Source of the DNA: Anoplolepis gracilipes
Lineage: Eukaryota; Arthropoda; Insecta; Hymenoptera; Formicidae
Reading direction: 5' to 3'
DNA: 64,000 nucleotides
NCBI RefSeq assembly: GCF_047496725.1
Contig: NC_132985.1
Location: forward strand, 3,897,001 to 3,961,000
The position numbers and the translations under genes were made by a program. Below are positions 14,628-28,593 of the stretch, piece after piece (positions within the stretch are counted from its first letter, which is position 1; every line of letters begins with the position of its first letter). The notes under the pieces were generated by a model. It saw only the letters and a list, made by a program, of their open reading frames with translations, was not told where the DNA came from and did no database searches.

Positions 14628-14680
14628 CGTACGCCTTGTCCACCCCTTTAACAATAAATTACGCTCCTTTGTAATCCATG
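14628..14680 (-). other. Probable 5' UTR segment with a 6-codon uORF
   Basis: This stretch lies between the proposed acceptor and the receptor start codon. It holds an ATG at 14679-14677 opening a six-codon reading frame that ends in TAA at 14661-14659, out of frame with the receptor ATG. Such a uORF could lower translation of the main frame, but that is inference. The receptor frame is also open through this stretch with no other ATG, so the start at 14627 is the natural choice. Confidence 0.5.
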
Positions 14681-14720
14681 CTTCGTGACGTTGAACGTAG
14701 GAGGAGAAAGAGAATGTGCA
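14681..14720 (-). other. Candidate splice acceptor with pyrimidine tract
   Basis: On the minus strand a pyrimidine-rich tract (CATTCTCTTTCTCCTCC and onward) is followed by the first AG at 14682-14681, giving GAAG|CATGG. A (GA)n tract and the (GC)n run lie just upstream. If used, it joins the receptor exon to a distant 5' leader exon. Alternatively transcription could start locally and this would not be a splice site. Confidence 0.4.
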
Positions 14721-14744
14721 GGGTTCGTTGATCTCCCTATCACT

Positions 14745-14751
<7 letters not shown>

Positions 14752-14793
<42 letters not shown>
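14752..14793. repeat. (TC)n microsatellite upstream of the nAChR exon
   Basis: About 40 bp of TC (GA on the gene's strand), adjoining a C8 run on one side and, after a short gap, a (GC)n run at 14801-14812. It lies about 125 bp upstream of the receptor ATG, just outside the proposed acceptor. Confidence 0.95.
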
Positions 14794-14796
<3 letters not shown>

Positions 14797-17700
14797 TTTT
14801 GCGCGCGCGCGCACGTAAACGCCAAAATTCATCTTGTGCACTAATTATTCTGTAACTGTTTCACGTTATAACATTAAAGGACATTCTGCCTGTCATAAAG
14901 CAGAATGACTTTCCGGCAGTTCCTTAAACCGCCAACATAGCGAACAAGTCGGTGACAATTAGAAAATTTTGTTTTATTGAAATATTCTCGTTTCTACGTG
15001 TGAGAAAAATAATAACACATTGCGTTCGAATATTATATATAGTAATATAAAATCAATTTACGTATATATTAGTAAAACTGTCAAGATATATCGAGAAAAA
15101 GAGAGAGCCATTTATTTTAAAAAATTATTCTCTAGAGCATACAAAAAGTTTTTAAATTAGAAATAAAGTTTTGTTTTAAATAAAAAATAAACACTGAATA
15201 TACGCCATCACGCTGTTAAATTAAACATCACGCGAAAAGAACAAACTATTTGAAAGGCTGTAAAAATGGATGGAAAATTTCTTTGGCAAAATCTTCTAGT
15301 AATTTAAAAAAAAAAAGTTTAGTAAAATCTCGGAAAAGAGCAAATTCAGAAGAGCAATTTCATGAAGAAATAGAAATTTTACTTTTCATACGAGTTTCGC
15401 AATTTGACAGTTGTATTGTAAAGCTTTTGCAAGTTATTACCTAATCTGAAAAAATAATCTAGAGAAAATATTATACAAATGTTCCATATATATGTAAATA
15501 AAAAAGTATATAATAAAATGACATCGCTCGCGAATGATAAAAAATGATAATTGTTATAAGTTTTACGACACATTTTGCCGGAAATGAAAAAAGACAGTAT
15601 CGGCAAAAAAGCTAGAGAAATTCTAGAGGAACGCTCTTTTACGAGCGAATATAAATTTCACTTGGAATAAGAACCAAAACGACTTTGCAATTAGCCCGCT
15701 TTTCACGCTCGATTCCATGTCGTTAAGAAATTAAGATACGGACAATTCGCGAGTGCTTGCAACTTTTGATCCGTCATTATAATGCAGGTTTGATCGTAAA
15801 AGAGATTATTCGGGAAAATTACAGGCAGTTACGTAGCCGAGAAAGATGAAATATTCTATCATAAAATAAAATCGTAACTCTGCCGTATCCGCTTACGGAT
15901 TATTTGTTTATTGACATTCCTGTCGTAAATTTGCGAGTGACATTTTCTCTTCCATCTATCGATTTCACATACCACAGTTATCGACCACAGTTAATTCTCG
16001 CGCTAAAGTTATCTAGTTGTTTCTATTCTTGAGTATGCTATTTTTAATTTATTTTTGTAATGTTTATTTTTTAATTTACAATTGAATTGAAATATTCTTA
16101 TATTGCATAATTACATAATTGTATTACTTATATAATTACTTTACTGTCACATTATTAAAATATAAATCAAATAATAGATTATCTAAATTAATACATTAAA
16201 TGAAGAATTTTTGTTTAAATATTATTTAAGTATTGTACTTAAGTAGGTATTTTAAAATTTAATAAAAGACAATTACACGTTTTTAAATAACCGATTATAT
16301 CTGGAAAAATCGAATCAAATGTTATTTGCGTATTTTACATTTATTGCGACAAATAAAATCGTTTAAAAAATTTTGGGAAACGTCACAGAAAATGTAGGTA
16401 CGTTTTTTAAATCACGAATACAAGTATCAAATATTCTTGTAAATAAAATTCAAAAGTGCGATTTAACTAAATTAATATAATGCGTCGGTTGAATTGAATT
16501 TAATTTTCTCGATGCAAACATCACAAGGGAATAACGAGTCAAATTATTTGCTCGCTGTCAAGTGCATTAAGCGGAGCGCTAGTTAATTACGTGCGGATTG
16601 TTTTGCAAAGGGTCGCAAAAGCGAACTGTTCGTTCGCGTATCACGCGAGGGAAACTTGTTGCGATGTATCGTCCGTATTTTAAAAATGTGTTAACAAGGA
16701 CGCACGCGACGGGAAGCCGTACCTCTGCATCGGAGAGGTTCCTGTCGCCTGTCAATTCTTTATAATAGTTCGTCAACGTCAACTTTTCCGAAACGAGTCA
16801 CCGTCCCATCCCCGGTAAGATGTAACCGGTTGGCTGGTAGATCAAGTCATTTACCAACCGTGACGAGGAGCGTAGTCGCCCATAAAGGGGACTTAAACGA
16901 CATTGTTGTGTCACAAAAAGGTAGAGGAGAGAAGAAGCTCTCGAGGAAGTTTTATCGCTTCTTTGCTGACCTACCTCGCCTACCTCGCTATTATCAGCAT
17001 AACCGTATGCCTCGAAGGACTACTTCGTCATATTAGGGTAACTTCTCGCGCTCTGATGCTCCTCTTCTTAAACTAAGACGCGACAAAGAGCGTTCAAACA
17101 CACGTTCTAAAATGTATTCCGTCGAAACTCTCAAGGAAAATTGAGACAACTATATATATTGTATAAACAAAAAAATTTTTTTATTTTCATTATATGTATG
17201 TTAAAAAAAACGACGCAAAATTTATCAAATATATATTATCAATTAATCAAATATTTCAGTATTTCAAAAATTTTTCATAAAAAATTATTTCATAACAAAA
17301 ATGTATTTGACAAATAATATATTATTTGTATTTTTTGGTAATATATTCCTTCTTATTGTTGTTAAAAAACTAAGAATTTTTATAAAAGTTGAAACATTTT
17401 ATCAATTTTCTAAGTAATTACAAGGCAAAAAATATACTAGAATTAATCATTACGTTAAATTCTTCTGTCGTATATAATTATTTGAAATTTCTCGAAGCTC
17501 CTTTTTCGGGCATTTATTCAAAACATATATGTAGTGAAAACACACATTCACATATTCCACTTCTTATATTATTATATTATAGAGAGATTACAGAATTACA
17601 GTCAATTTGCAAACACATATACACAATTATTATTACCTGAAGTTTAGATAATTTTCACATGACCATTTACGTAATAATAGGTATTATAGAGGCCTGCCTT

Positions 17701-20700
17701 CATTAACATTTGACCGAAAACCTCGGGCAATGCAACTAAGTATGTGTGCGACCAGCGTGTATGTATATACAGTAACTCTGATCAGTATACTTTATAACAG
17801 ATGGTCGGTTTCGTTATACGATAAAAGGACAGGTCGATTGAACAGCTTGTTCAACAGTGATCGGATGCGGCTTGAGGAAGCAGATATATAATGGAACCAA
17901 TAATGAGGCGCCGCATCCATCAATCCGGATCAATTTAACCATCCTTTCCCTCGCACATCCAATGTACCTTCGGAAAACAAGTTACGCGATCTTGCATCGT
18001 GTGTATGATCGACGTCGAGATGATTGAGACATCTTTTGTAAAACTAGATCGATCCATATAATCCGAAAGCGATAATAATAATAATGATTGAAACGCTAAC
18101 GTGATACTTCTGTTTTTCCGTTTTCTTCCGAGCTTGTGTATAAGAATAAGTTCGGATAAGTTACTGAATAAACAAACAACAAAGTATCCCGGCGTCTTTG
18201 ACGTCAACAGTATCCGTTCCTTTCTCATGGAATAAACATAGTTTTGTATATATAAGACGTACTACGTGAAATTAATGAAGGAAAAGAAAAGAGGAAGAAT
18301 ATCAGTATTATACTGTGACAAGAAATATCTTTCCATCTTCATTCTTATTAATGTCAAGAAATAAAAAAAAAATATATATATATATAAATGAGACTCGTAA
18401 TTATCGCTAAATTATCACATTTACGTCAAACGCGTTTGTGTAAAACAATTTGAAAAATACATATACTTAGTTAAAGCTCGACGAAATTAGAACTCTGCGT
18501 GACGAGCACGAGTCTGCTAACGCGAAATGGACTTGTTCCGAGGAAAAGAAAAGAAGCAAAAAAATTCAGCGCTGCTGCAGACGATAACGCTAAGTGCATG
18601 AGTCTGTATACAATCAGAAACGAATGGCGGACCGTTATCCATTCGAAGGATATAAATCGACACAAGGGTAGAAGGAGGCCAAGCAAACGTGTCGAAAGTT
18701 TTTGCGCTATCCATGAACGTCTTTCTCGTTCGGTAGCGTCGTTTTTTTTTTTTTATCCGACTCTTGCGTGAACGCTGTAACTCCCACTTTTACATGCGAT
18801 GCGAGTTGTAACGATCAACGGATTGCGAGCGATTCATACGAGTTTGCGTCGAATGGAAAAGCGATGTCTGCATAGCAGTTAACGACAGGCGATGTAGACG
18901 ACCGACATACATTGAAAAATAGAGAAAAATGTATTACGTCCACCACGAGACGTTAAACTACCTGGCAGTATGACATATTGCTGGCCGGTGTAATAATTTA
19001 TCACGCATCGCGAAATTGGCATCGCGAAATCTTTATCGACAGTCGGAAGAGCTGGGTTTTTTTCAAATCGCTCGACAGATATTTTTCTTGTTTTAAAATT
19101 AATTAAATTTATACAATTAAATAAAATAATGAAATATTATCGTTAGATCCACATTTTTAGTATTTAGCGCAATTTAGAAAAACCGCGATATAATTTATTC
19201 TCTGAAATAATTAACCATTAACGTCGAAAAATTGTAATTGGAAATTACAATTGAAATAAAAATAAAAAAGTATGATCTCTACGACTACGATAAATTTTTG
19301 TTAAATTGACAAGGTATTAAAATATTCATAAAATACATATTTTTCCGAAATATTATTATATTTTTTCTTTTTCTCTCTATTGATAGGAGTGGAAATGGAA
19401 GGATATCTCTCGCAGAGAATATATAATGACGTTTTCTTTTCTCTCTTTCATTGGCATTTTTTTCCGAATATATAAATAATTCTCGTCATTAATAATAAGG
19501 TTTAGTGGAAACGAACAGAGATTAATAGACGTGTAACATTAAAAATATAATATAATAATAATAATAATTCGCATAATGTGCTCAGAATAAGCTATATAAC
19601 AAGATGATTATTCCATAAATGTGTTTACGAAATATTTTCTAGGTTGTATATCTCTTCTCCCATATACAAGAAGAACGTAATGCAGTTCAAACGTATCGCT
19701 TTATCGTTTAAAGCTGCCACGCAGCTCGTGCAACTGCAACGAGGCTAATCGAATCTGGTACCGACTGCACCAACTAACTAGACTATTATGCACCCGGTGC
19801 GGAACTGTATCAGCTGGACCGACTGTCTATTTCCTTTCCCACTAGGTGAATCAACGGGAATGAGAGGCAGACGATTGGATAGAGACCTATGCGATATGAA
19901 GAGAGAACGAGAGCGACATTTTGTCGCGTCGCAGAGGGAAAATCGCGGAGTTTCAATATCCAGAGGTAGTATTGAATTTCCATTTGTACACGCACATATT
20001 ATGCCAAATGCGTCCTCCACATACTTGCCGGTCTTGATTTTAATTATAGTTTCTCCAATAATTTTCAGTCAATTTTATGTTATTATTAGCGAAAATGTCG
20101 AGATCCGATCTCTGAATCGAATTAATTTTTAGATATTTTTAAATATTACATTGATAGAAAAATCCTCTATATTCTTTCATATTTAATACGTTGTTATTAA
20201 ATCTTGATAAAGAAATTTTTATTTTTCAAAAATTTCATGATATAATTTTACTCTCATGTTTAAAATATGAAGAGTACAATGTAGAAGATTTCGATATATA
20301 GTCTATGGAATTATACTGCTCGCCACAGATCAAGAAAGAGATTCGTAGAGTTTCAATATTCGAAGATACAATAGAATCTCTGAATATGTACAAATGTATC
20401 GTATGATACTTGATGAAGTCAAATGATAAATTGAATCGCGTTGCAACGTTGCATTTTAGACACAAAGCTAACATAGCGAAATAAGAGAGAATTTTGCTTA
20501 AATCACGTAAAAATATCATATACATTATAAAATGACATATAATTCAGTTTATGATAACTACATTTTTACAAAAGCGTTTCCTTTTCACGCTGATGCAATT
20601 TTATTCTCACGCTTTAAACGTGTGATTAAGATTTCCATGTTGCATGAAATTGCATTTTGCAGGCTACGAAAGACGAAAGGGTAGGTAGATATGTGTATCT

Positions 20701-20991
20701 ACAGAGAACACAAGGAAAGAGTAACGTCTAACAATAAGTCGGGGGAAGGCGGCCGGACTGACAATAAAATCAGCGCCGGTTTTCCACCGTTTTACAACTT
20801 CGTATACCTCTCTCTTTAGCCGACGAGACGCGGCTTAATTTAGAGCGCTCGCGGAATTTACGGCACTCTCATCCGGCTCGTTTCTGGCCGAGCCGTGCGG
20901 GTTATGGATCGTGTAACGCTTGACGGGCGGGGGCGAACGGGGGGTTGACGGTGGGAAAGAAATCAATTGTGCGCGCCCTCATCCCCTCTAC

Positions 20992-21014
20992 CTCTCTCTC
21001 TCTCTCTCTCTCTT
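20992..21014. repeat. (CT)n microsatellite
   Basis: A 23-bp CT run within a GC-richer block. Confidence 0.9.
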
Positions 21015-21825
21015 TCGCGTCCCATCCCCTTCGCGGGTCTTCGGTATCAACGGCTTTTCGGATAAATCGACGGAAAATGAATTGCCCCGTGACGCCAGGC
21101 GACGATTTGTACATCTACTCTCTACTAAACGTTTCAGACGATACCGCCCGGGATCCATGACGGGTTCATCACTCGTAAATCGCAGCCGACGGAATATATC
21201 CGGTCTCCAAACTTTGCATAACGGTAGCTATATAACTATCCGCGAGGATATAAACGTCGCTGTGTCGCGCCAAGAGAGAAATCCTCGGACGCGAATGTAC
21301 ATTTATCGAAATCGCCGTGAGATTATTGTTCGTCATATCACAGGTCAATTCGATTAATGGTTCTTTTCGTGAAAATATATTATTATATAATATCATACAT
21401 ACATACAGTATCGCCACTTCTCTCTTTCCCCTTTTCTAAATGGCGTCGACGGCAATGGGATTAAATCTATCGGAGTGTAATGTATTCAATTACAAAGAGA
21501 TACCAAGCGTACGAGAAGATTATGAATTATTACTAGATTCCCATGAGCGATAAATTTTCGATTAAAACATTTTTGTTGGCGCGTAGACAGTGCTGACTCG
21601 CCTAAAAGAGCCGCAATATGTATCTGTGTGTATGTGCAACGAAAAATCAATCGTCCGCCGCTTCGATATTACATTGTACATTGGAAATACTCGCAGCCAT
21701 ACGTTTTCGACCGACGAGCTATCGAAAATGGATTGCCGCTCGATGTAAATCCATTCCTTGCCGTTTGGGAACTGCGCCCGCGATCATACTCGCGCACCGT
21801 TAATCAAAGTTAAAAAAGAGTGATA

Positions 21826-21866
21826 GAGATAGAAAGAGAAAGAGAGAGAGAGAGACAGAGAGGGAG
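21826..21866. repeat. (GA)n-rich tract
   Basis: An interrupted GA tract about 85 bp before a long CT tract of opposite polarity. Confidence 0.9.
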
Positions 21867-21945
21867 AAAAAAGGAAAATGATAGAGAAGACCAGCGCGTT
21901 ATTATACGTCGTCTGTGATTTTTTTTTCCCCTCTCGCTATGAAAT

Positions 21946-21949
<4 letters not shown>

Positions 21950-22029
<80 letters not shown>
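21950..22029. repeat. (CT)n microsatellite, about 40 units
   Basis: 80 bp of uninterrupted CT, the longest simple repeat in the window. It is strand-complementary to the GA tract at 21826-21866. Confidence 0.97.
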
Positions 22030-22035
<6 letters not shown>

Positions 22036-22904
22036 TTCTCATCGCATGACAAAAATTGCCGTTGCAATTTAACGTGCCACAAGTGACAAATACTGCGCTT
22101 TATGACTCGTAATTATTCAAATGGCGTCGCTGTTAGTGAACACGAATAATATCGCGTGAATGACGGCGGTAAAGTGCTGGTCGCATCTACGATGAGGAAA
22201 AAAAGAAAAAGATTTTTCTGCGATATCTCTTTGCAACCGATCGTTGCTAATATTTTCCGAGCCGAAAATTCATATACGCGCATCGCTTGTTATTATGTCA
22301 TATGATATTTTATTGATTTTTTTTACATATTAATTTAATACTGTTGTATATATAATATTCTATGAATATTGCGTGCTTCCACACATTTGGTAGATTTTTC
22401 GCAAAATTGACGACATTTCTTGTTTAGCAAAAATTTAATTGAATGTTATTTTCTTTCCCGCTGCACGTTCTCAGATTAAAATAAAAATAAATCTGAAATA
22501 TAATATAAATGTATTAAAATTTAATATTAAAAAAAGAATATCAAAAGTCCTTTGTAACATCTAAATTAAACCTATTATATTAAAATTTCATTAATCTCTT
22601 AAAATAATAAGGGATGGCTGTGCGAAATTAATTAAACTACCTTCCAGTGTCAAGATACCGTACTATACCACGTTGTAATCGTACATACAATATTACAGTA
22701 TATATTGTAAGTGTTTCGGTTTCTATTAAAATTTCGAGTAGACAATATTAATGCGAACGTAATATTCGCTACGCGGTGCTTTTGCATAAGTCATAATGAA
22801 ATGCTATTCCCCCTGGTATTTTACACAATAGCGATACAATACAATATGTTAGTCTCCATATAGTACTAGTCTGTAAGAGTCCCGGTAAATGACGCTAAGT
22901 TAAA

Positions 22905-22933
22905 GCACTATAATATTATAGCACTATAATATT
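22905..22933. repeat. Short 16-bp tandem repeat
   Basis: GCACTATAATATTATA at 22905 is followed at 22921 by GCACTATAATATT, a second, incomplete copy. Confidence 0.8.
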
Positions 22934-24036
22934 CTCTTTATAAGCACAGGTATCGCAAAGGGGGTCGCCCGTTCGTCAGATGTAGGGTAATTCAATAAGG
23001 AACGACTCGGGGATGCTTGTGGCAGACTGACTGAAAACGGAACGGGTGAAGCATTGAGATGCAAAATGGAGAGAATGAAGAACACAATGGGAAAGCAATC
23101 CTGGTGATCTATGAGACCCGCGCCGATACGACCCAACAATCGCAATCCATATGGATAAACTAATTCAGGATAGCGACGTTCCGGTATAGGACCGCCGTAC
23201 GCCGTACCGGCATTACAATAAGAAACGATGCCGCATCCGAAAACGTCATTCCGCTATGGATCGCTATGATGTCTTCTCTATGAGCATGACGGTTTATCTA
23301 ATTCTTCTCTTCCGTCGTGAAAACCTTTTTCATGTATCCGGCTGTATGCATCATGTAAATCTTTTGTTTTCCTTTTCGATACTGTCATAGCAAAATCTAA
23401 ATACGTTTGATTATTCAATAAACTACGTTGATGCAGATTCAAACGTTGATTACCTGACAAATCGTATCGTAAACATGCGACAAATTGAGAAATTATTACA
23501 AAAATAATGCATGTAAAATACAATGTAATGTCAATCTTTCCGTATTACTCGAAATATAAAGTCTGTAAAATATTATATATAAAGATGTAATTTTTGTTTG
23601 TAATTGAAATAATTTTGCATGATTACTATAATAAAACAATTTAGAATAAATATTTAATGTATATGACATTTATTTTACATTCTTTATGTTGACAAATAAT
23701 TTAAAAAGAAATTTGATATCTATAGTTAACTAAAAGAATTATTACAAAAAATTGTATCTCCCCTATATTTTATTTAAATGAAAGAAACTCAATTAGTAAA
23801 AGTAATTTGAAAGCGGCCGAAGATCAAGAAGTATTTGGGCTACCCTCAATAATTGCATTTTTATGCCGATATTTACCTAATTTCGTTAATATGATCTTTC
23901 TCTCTTAACAAAAATCAATATTATATTACAGCCTGCTATACAACATTACGTTCCTCTTGATATCATAAAATAAATCGAGTTAATCGAGTGTTCCAATTGT
24001 GCCTGCTGCACAAGTTCATAATATTTGAAAACCGAA

Positions 24037-24039
<3 letters not shown>

Positions 24040-24079
<40 letters not shown>
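24040..24079. repeat. (CT)n microsatellite
   Basis: 40 bp of uninterrupted CT in AT-rich surroundings. Confidence 0.95.
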
Positions 24080-24081
<2 letters not shown>

Positions 24082-25171
24082 ATTTCTCTTTCAAAGACAT
24101 AAAACAAATTTCCATAAATAAATACATTGGTCTAATTTAATATGTAATAACAAGTTAACAAACACAGAAGAGATTTATGTAACAAAAAATAAAACTGGAA
24201 CGTACTCGACATTCGACGCTTTATATCACTATCCATAATTTGCGATTGCAATCAATATCAAAGCAAATAATATTGACAACAATGTAATGTTTTGATCGAC
24301 ACGTGTACGACCGTTCTTCGAAAGTCATTCTACTTTCACGTAAACTGACATTATGCATTCAAAGTGCCATGCACAATGCTGATTTATCGTCGCCGCGGCT
24401 CGTACTTCGAACCGACCGCTTCCAGGCAGCCAGGAAATCGTAAATTTGGAACATTTCGAACTGTTCCTGCGGTAGAGCGCCGAAGTGCAAAGCGTCCTTT
24501 AACCGTGTTTAAGCGTCAACTCTGAAATATCGACTTTACAACTGTATATGTATTTATATGTATGCGTGTGTTAAGCGTGACGTATAACATATCCAGCGAA
24601 ATGTATTTCAATGACTTCCCATATGTGTAAGCCATACGTGTATAATATGAATTTTGACATTTTTATCTTTTTATCATTCGTAATAAATTGCACAGTGAAT
24701 AAGGGATAACAAACTTTGATAAAAACGTAATAACATCAATCGAAATGATTAATAAATAAGAAAAAGTACTTATTTTATTAACTATTTTATTACTCTGTTA
24801 TTAATAGTTATAGCAGTTATTATCATGCTATAAGAAAATGACATATCAAAGACAGAAAAAATGGTAAAACTTGTTAAAAAAGTAAAAATAAATTATTTCT
24901 TAATAATAATATCAAAAATAAAATAATACGAATGTTTCAATGACAACTCTTACGTGTTTGTAAATATAGGAATGAATCATCCTATATGAATTAATAAAAG
25001 CAAATTCAACTAAATTATAATTTTTTATTCATTTACATTAAGAAAATTTAAAATATCGGAGAAAATTTCTATGACAAAACAAAAAGTTCTTTAATTTAAA
25101 TTTTCTCGGGTTAAAAATTTATTTGTTATTTATCATGGATATTAAGTTTTACTATTTGCCCATTTCTGCAG

Positions 25172-25269
25172 GTGGCTAAACTTATACAGCGCGCTGTCGC
25201 GGAAGATTTTCCTAATGAATTTTCTGACGCGCCAGTTTCTGAAATAACGCGAAATGTCATTTCATTGCG
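25172..25269 (+). other. Candidate 98-bp internal exon, unidentified
   Basis: A pyrimidine-rich lead-in ending TTTCTGCAG precedes the block and a GCG|GTGAGT donor follows it. Of the three plus frames only one is open throughout, reading VAKLIQRAVAEDFPNEFS and onward to VISL (32 codons plus two bases). The local composition is richer in GC than its flanks. I do not recognise the product and found no partner exon. It lies on the strand opposite the receptor gene, so it would belong to a nested gene if real. Chance is a serious alternative. Confidence 0.2.
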
Positions 25270-26936
25270 GTGAGTCCATCGTCTCATTAACCCAATTAAG
25301 TGACGGAGCTTAATAATACGCTAGTTTTTCATCCAGCAAATTAATACTGGTGTTTGAAAGAGCGTTGAACAAGCCAACCGCGATCGTACGGGAAAAGGCT
25401 CTATTAAAAAAAAAAAAAAACTCAACTTTTCGAGCCGTCATCCCTCTCGATGCCGCAAGCAAAATTCACATCATTAATGAATCATAAATGGATTGCAGTT
25501 TACTCGACGACAGAGCATAAGCAGAGATAAGATCCAATTTTTCACAAAATTAATCCTGAAAATAATTCGTGATACCTAGTTCAAAGATTTCATCTTTAAG
25601 ATCATTGTGCTTTTTATAATGACGAAGAAAATATTTTTAAACTATTTATAATATGTAATCTCGAATTATGTTCACGTTTACTATACGTTAAATAATATAT
25701 TTATCATAAATTTTATATTTAAATAAAATAAAATATTTAGAACTAATTTACATAATTAACAATAAGTGATAATTTTTGGGAAATATTATTGTCATTTATG
25801 CGTATACCGAAAAAGTTATTGTCTTATAGAAATTCCGTCAACCTATTTTCAAACTGTTATATAATAACAGGCATACTAATACTATTGCGCTTTTTTATTG
25901 CAAATATATTTAAATATTTATCGTTGTTTTATATGCATATTGTTTCACGCTTGGACCCATTCGTAGTAACGAAAAGCGGACCTTTGAGTACAAACTTGAG
26001 AGTTGTGCTCTTTGGAAGTTCATTTTGAAAGCAACGACCTCACGTTTCCAAGCGTAACAAACTTTATTAAAATCGCTATCTCTGAAGCAACGATGAAAGT
26101 CTTTTAATGCTTATCGTCTGCAAACATCCCGTTTGATGGGATCAATTCTCTATGCATATAAATCGGCACTCGGCGTTAGAACTGATATTAAATGGCATAC
26201 TAGATGGAAACTTCAATCATCGTCGACTTAATTAAAGTTGCATTGCAGTATAATATTAAATCCTTCTTGTGTAAATAGAAATCCATGTTCATTTAAATCG
26301 GGCAAATTTCTTGAAATACGTATCTGTCAACGTATAAATTTTCAAGCGATCGTTATTATGTGTATAACAAATAATAACAATTCAAAATTTCAACGCAACA
26401 GAGACTGATTATTTTCTTTTTAAGAAGTTGAGAAAATTAATCTTGAAAAAATTGCAAAATTAAACGTTGTAATAGTGTTTTTTAATTAAAAAAAAACAGA
26501 AGCTTAAGACATTACTGTGCTCTTTGAATCTTTCAGTTTAAAACAATATGTAGCAAGATAAATGGAAAACTCTAAATATTTTACGCGAAATCCGAGGGTG
26601 AAACGGAAACGTTGGGAGCGAGCTAATCCTAGCGGAACATCCTAGGGATCACAGACCTGCTTGGTCAGACGGGCTTATTCCTCTCGAAATCGGCTTTCGT
26701 TTCGGCCGTCGCCGAGATAGCACGCGAATATAAATCTTATGGCAGTTGACTATAGCTGTTGCACACATCGACAGGCAACAATTAACAGCGACGTCGTTCG
26801 TATGACACGCCCGATCGCTCTCTCGATTCATCGTCGATCGATGCGCGCTGGCCGAGGAATTTTTTACTTCGCTTCCATTTGCGGGCAAGCCTTAATCTCG
26901 ACTCATCGATAAATTCTTGCCAGCCACGTGCAATCC

Positions 26937-26938
<2 letters not shown>

Positions 26939-26971
<33 letters not shown>

Positions 26972-26972
26972 G
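26939..26972. repeat. (GA)n microsatellite
   Basis: About 34 bp of GA with one interruption, followed within 15 bp by a short CT-rich run. Confidence 0.9.
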
Positions 26973-28549
26973 AGGTTCGCTCTCACTCCTCTCTTTCTCT
27001 CGCTCCGCCTTTCTTGTTTTTTTTTTCAATGCGATTCAGTCAACCGTTATGTTCCGACAAAGTTTAATCGCCAGGAAGTACCCTCCGACAGTGAGTTTAT
27101 ATGGAAACTCCTTGCAGGTGCTTTTTTCTACCGGAGCATGATAACAATGTTACACGACTATATGAATGCGCACAGTAGGAGGTACAGAGAGCGTTTCAAG
27201 CATCGAGCATTTCCTTCTAAATCGATTATTAAATTATCTATAATTTTTAGAGTGCAATAAGTAAATTTTTTTATGTTAACAAAGTGAAGCACCGTTTGAT
27301 TTTTTATATTACTTTTACTATCAATTAAAAATTAATTAATTAAATGGGAGATATTTCTTTTATTTATAAATAGAGGACAAAAAATTTCAAAATAACTGCA
27401 ACATAGATATTCTATCGATTGCTCTATCTCTCAATATCAGTAATTAAAAATTGTACTTTAATCAAAGTTAATTTAAACTTGTTTGCTTAATTTATTTATA
27501 AAAAATCTATTGTTTATACATTGCTGCTCGCTTATATATTTTATCAAAGTGTATAGAGAATTCTTGAAATGCAAAACATTCTTTTTTATTTTTTTAATGT
27601 AATAAATAATTTTAATAAAAATAAAAAATCTTTTTTGACAGTATTATGTTTTTTCACACTTGTAAATTTCAATTTAAAACCTATTTTGTATCTTTCATCA
27701 TGTTTATACATATACAATCAATTTTGAAAATCAATTTTTCATTTCAATTTTCCTGGCCTATAGATTAAAATCTTAGATTAAAAATATATAAATATAGATT
27801 AAAAAATATATATAAAAAAATATATAGATTAAAAATAACATGATATATATTTGTAGATCAATTCGTAAGCCAAGATTTGACATCTCTTTCCTCTAATAAA
27901 GTAATTTTAAAATAATCCATCGTTTTATTCTGTTCTTTCAAACTCAGCAAACAAGAGCCATTGAATTTCGCTTGCATAAAATTCCTCTATCAACTTGAGC
28001 AGTCTTTTTTAGAGATATTCACGAGCTCTCAAAACATTAACCCATTTGATCGCCGAGCATAGACGTTAGACGTACCGTGGAACATGACTGGCGCGCCGCT
28101 GCAGCTCGAGTGCACTTCGTTAAAATTATTCACCCTCGTATCAGGGATGGCTCGGTCACGGAAGGGTGGAGCCACCGCCCCCGGCTTCCGCCGGTGCCGG
28201 TGGTGTGGACGCACGTATTAAACAACAAATCGGGATAAGAGGCGACTGATTAAATTCACCGTGACGATGCGAGTGCGTGAAGCGAGCTAAAAGCAACCAC
28301 ACATTCGTTCCATTATAATTAAACCTAAGTACGCATTTATGTATGTGGAATAGACAGAATGTACCTAAGAAGTAATTGCTAACGCAACATAAATTTAGAC
28401 TCTCGATTTATAAATAAATTTTGTTTTTACAGAATTTTACATCATAATTTTTTTATCTTAGAAAGATATACAGATTTAAAAAATTATTTATTAAAGAAAA
28501 ACTTGAAACTTTATGAATAGCAAAAAAAAAAATATTTTCAAATATATTT

Positions 28550-28551
<2 letters not shown>

Positions 28552-28588
<37 letters not shown>
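28552..28588. repeat. (TA)n microsatellite
   Basis: 37 bp of TA directly abutting the 66-nt palindrome. Confidence 0.95.

Positions 28589-28593
<5 letters not shown>

Larger units (their letters stand above)
14794..25171. other. Non-coding stretch upstream of the nAChR coding start
   Basis: AT-rich sequence, probably a 5' leader intron or upstream region of the receptor gene. Higher-GC blocks lie at about 16560-17060, 18480-18900, 19690-20010, 20690-21360, 21590-21800, 22930-23280 and 24360-24510. Open frames in these blocks are short, often overlap on both strands and show no family motif. I see no RNA gene. Confidence 0.5.

Noticed and set aside
14628..14825. N-terminal extension of the receptor frame to 14825
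   Set aside because: It would add an RERERE stretch encoded by a GA microsatellite ahead of a complete signal peptide.
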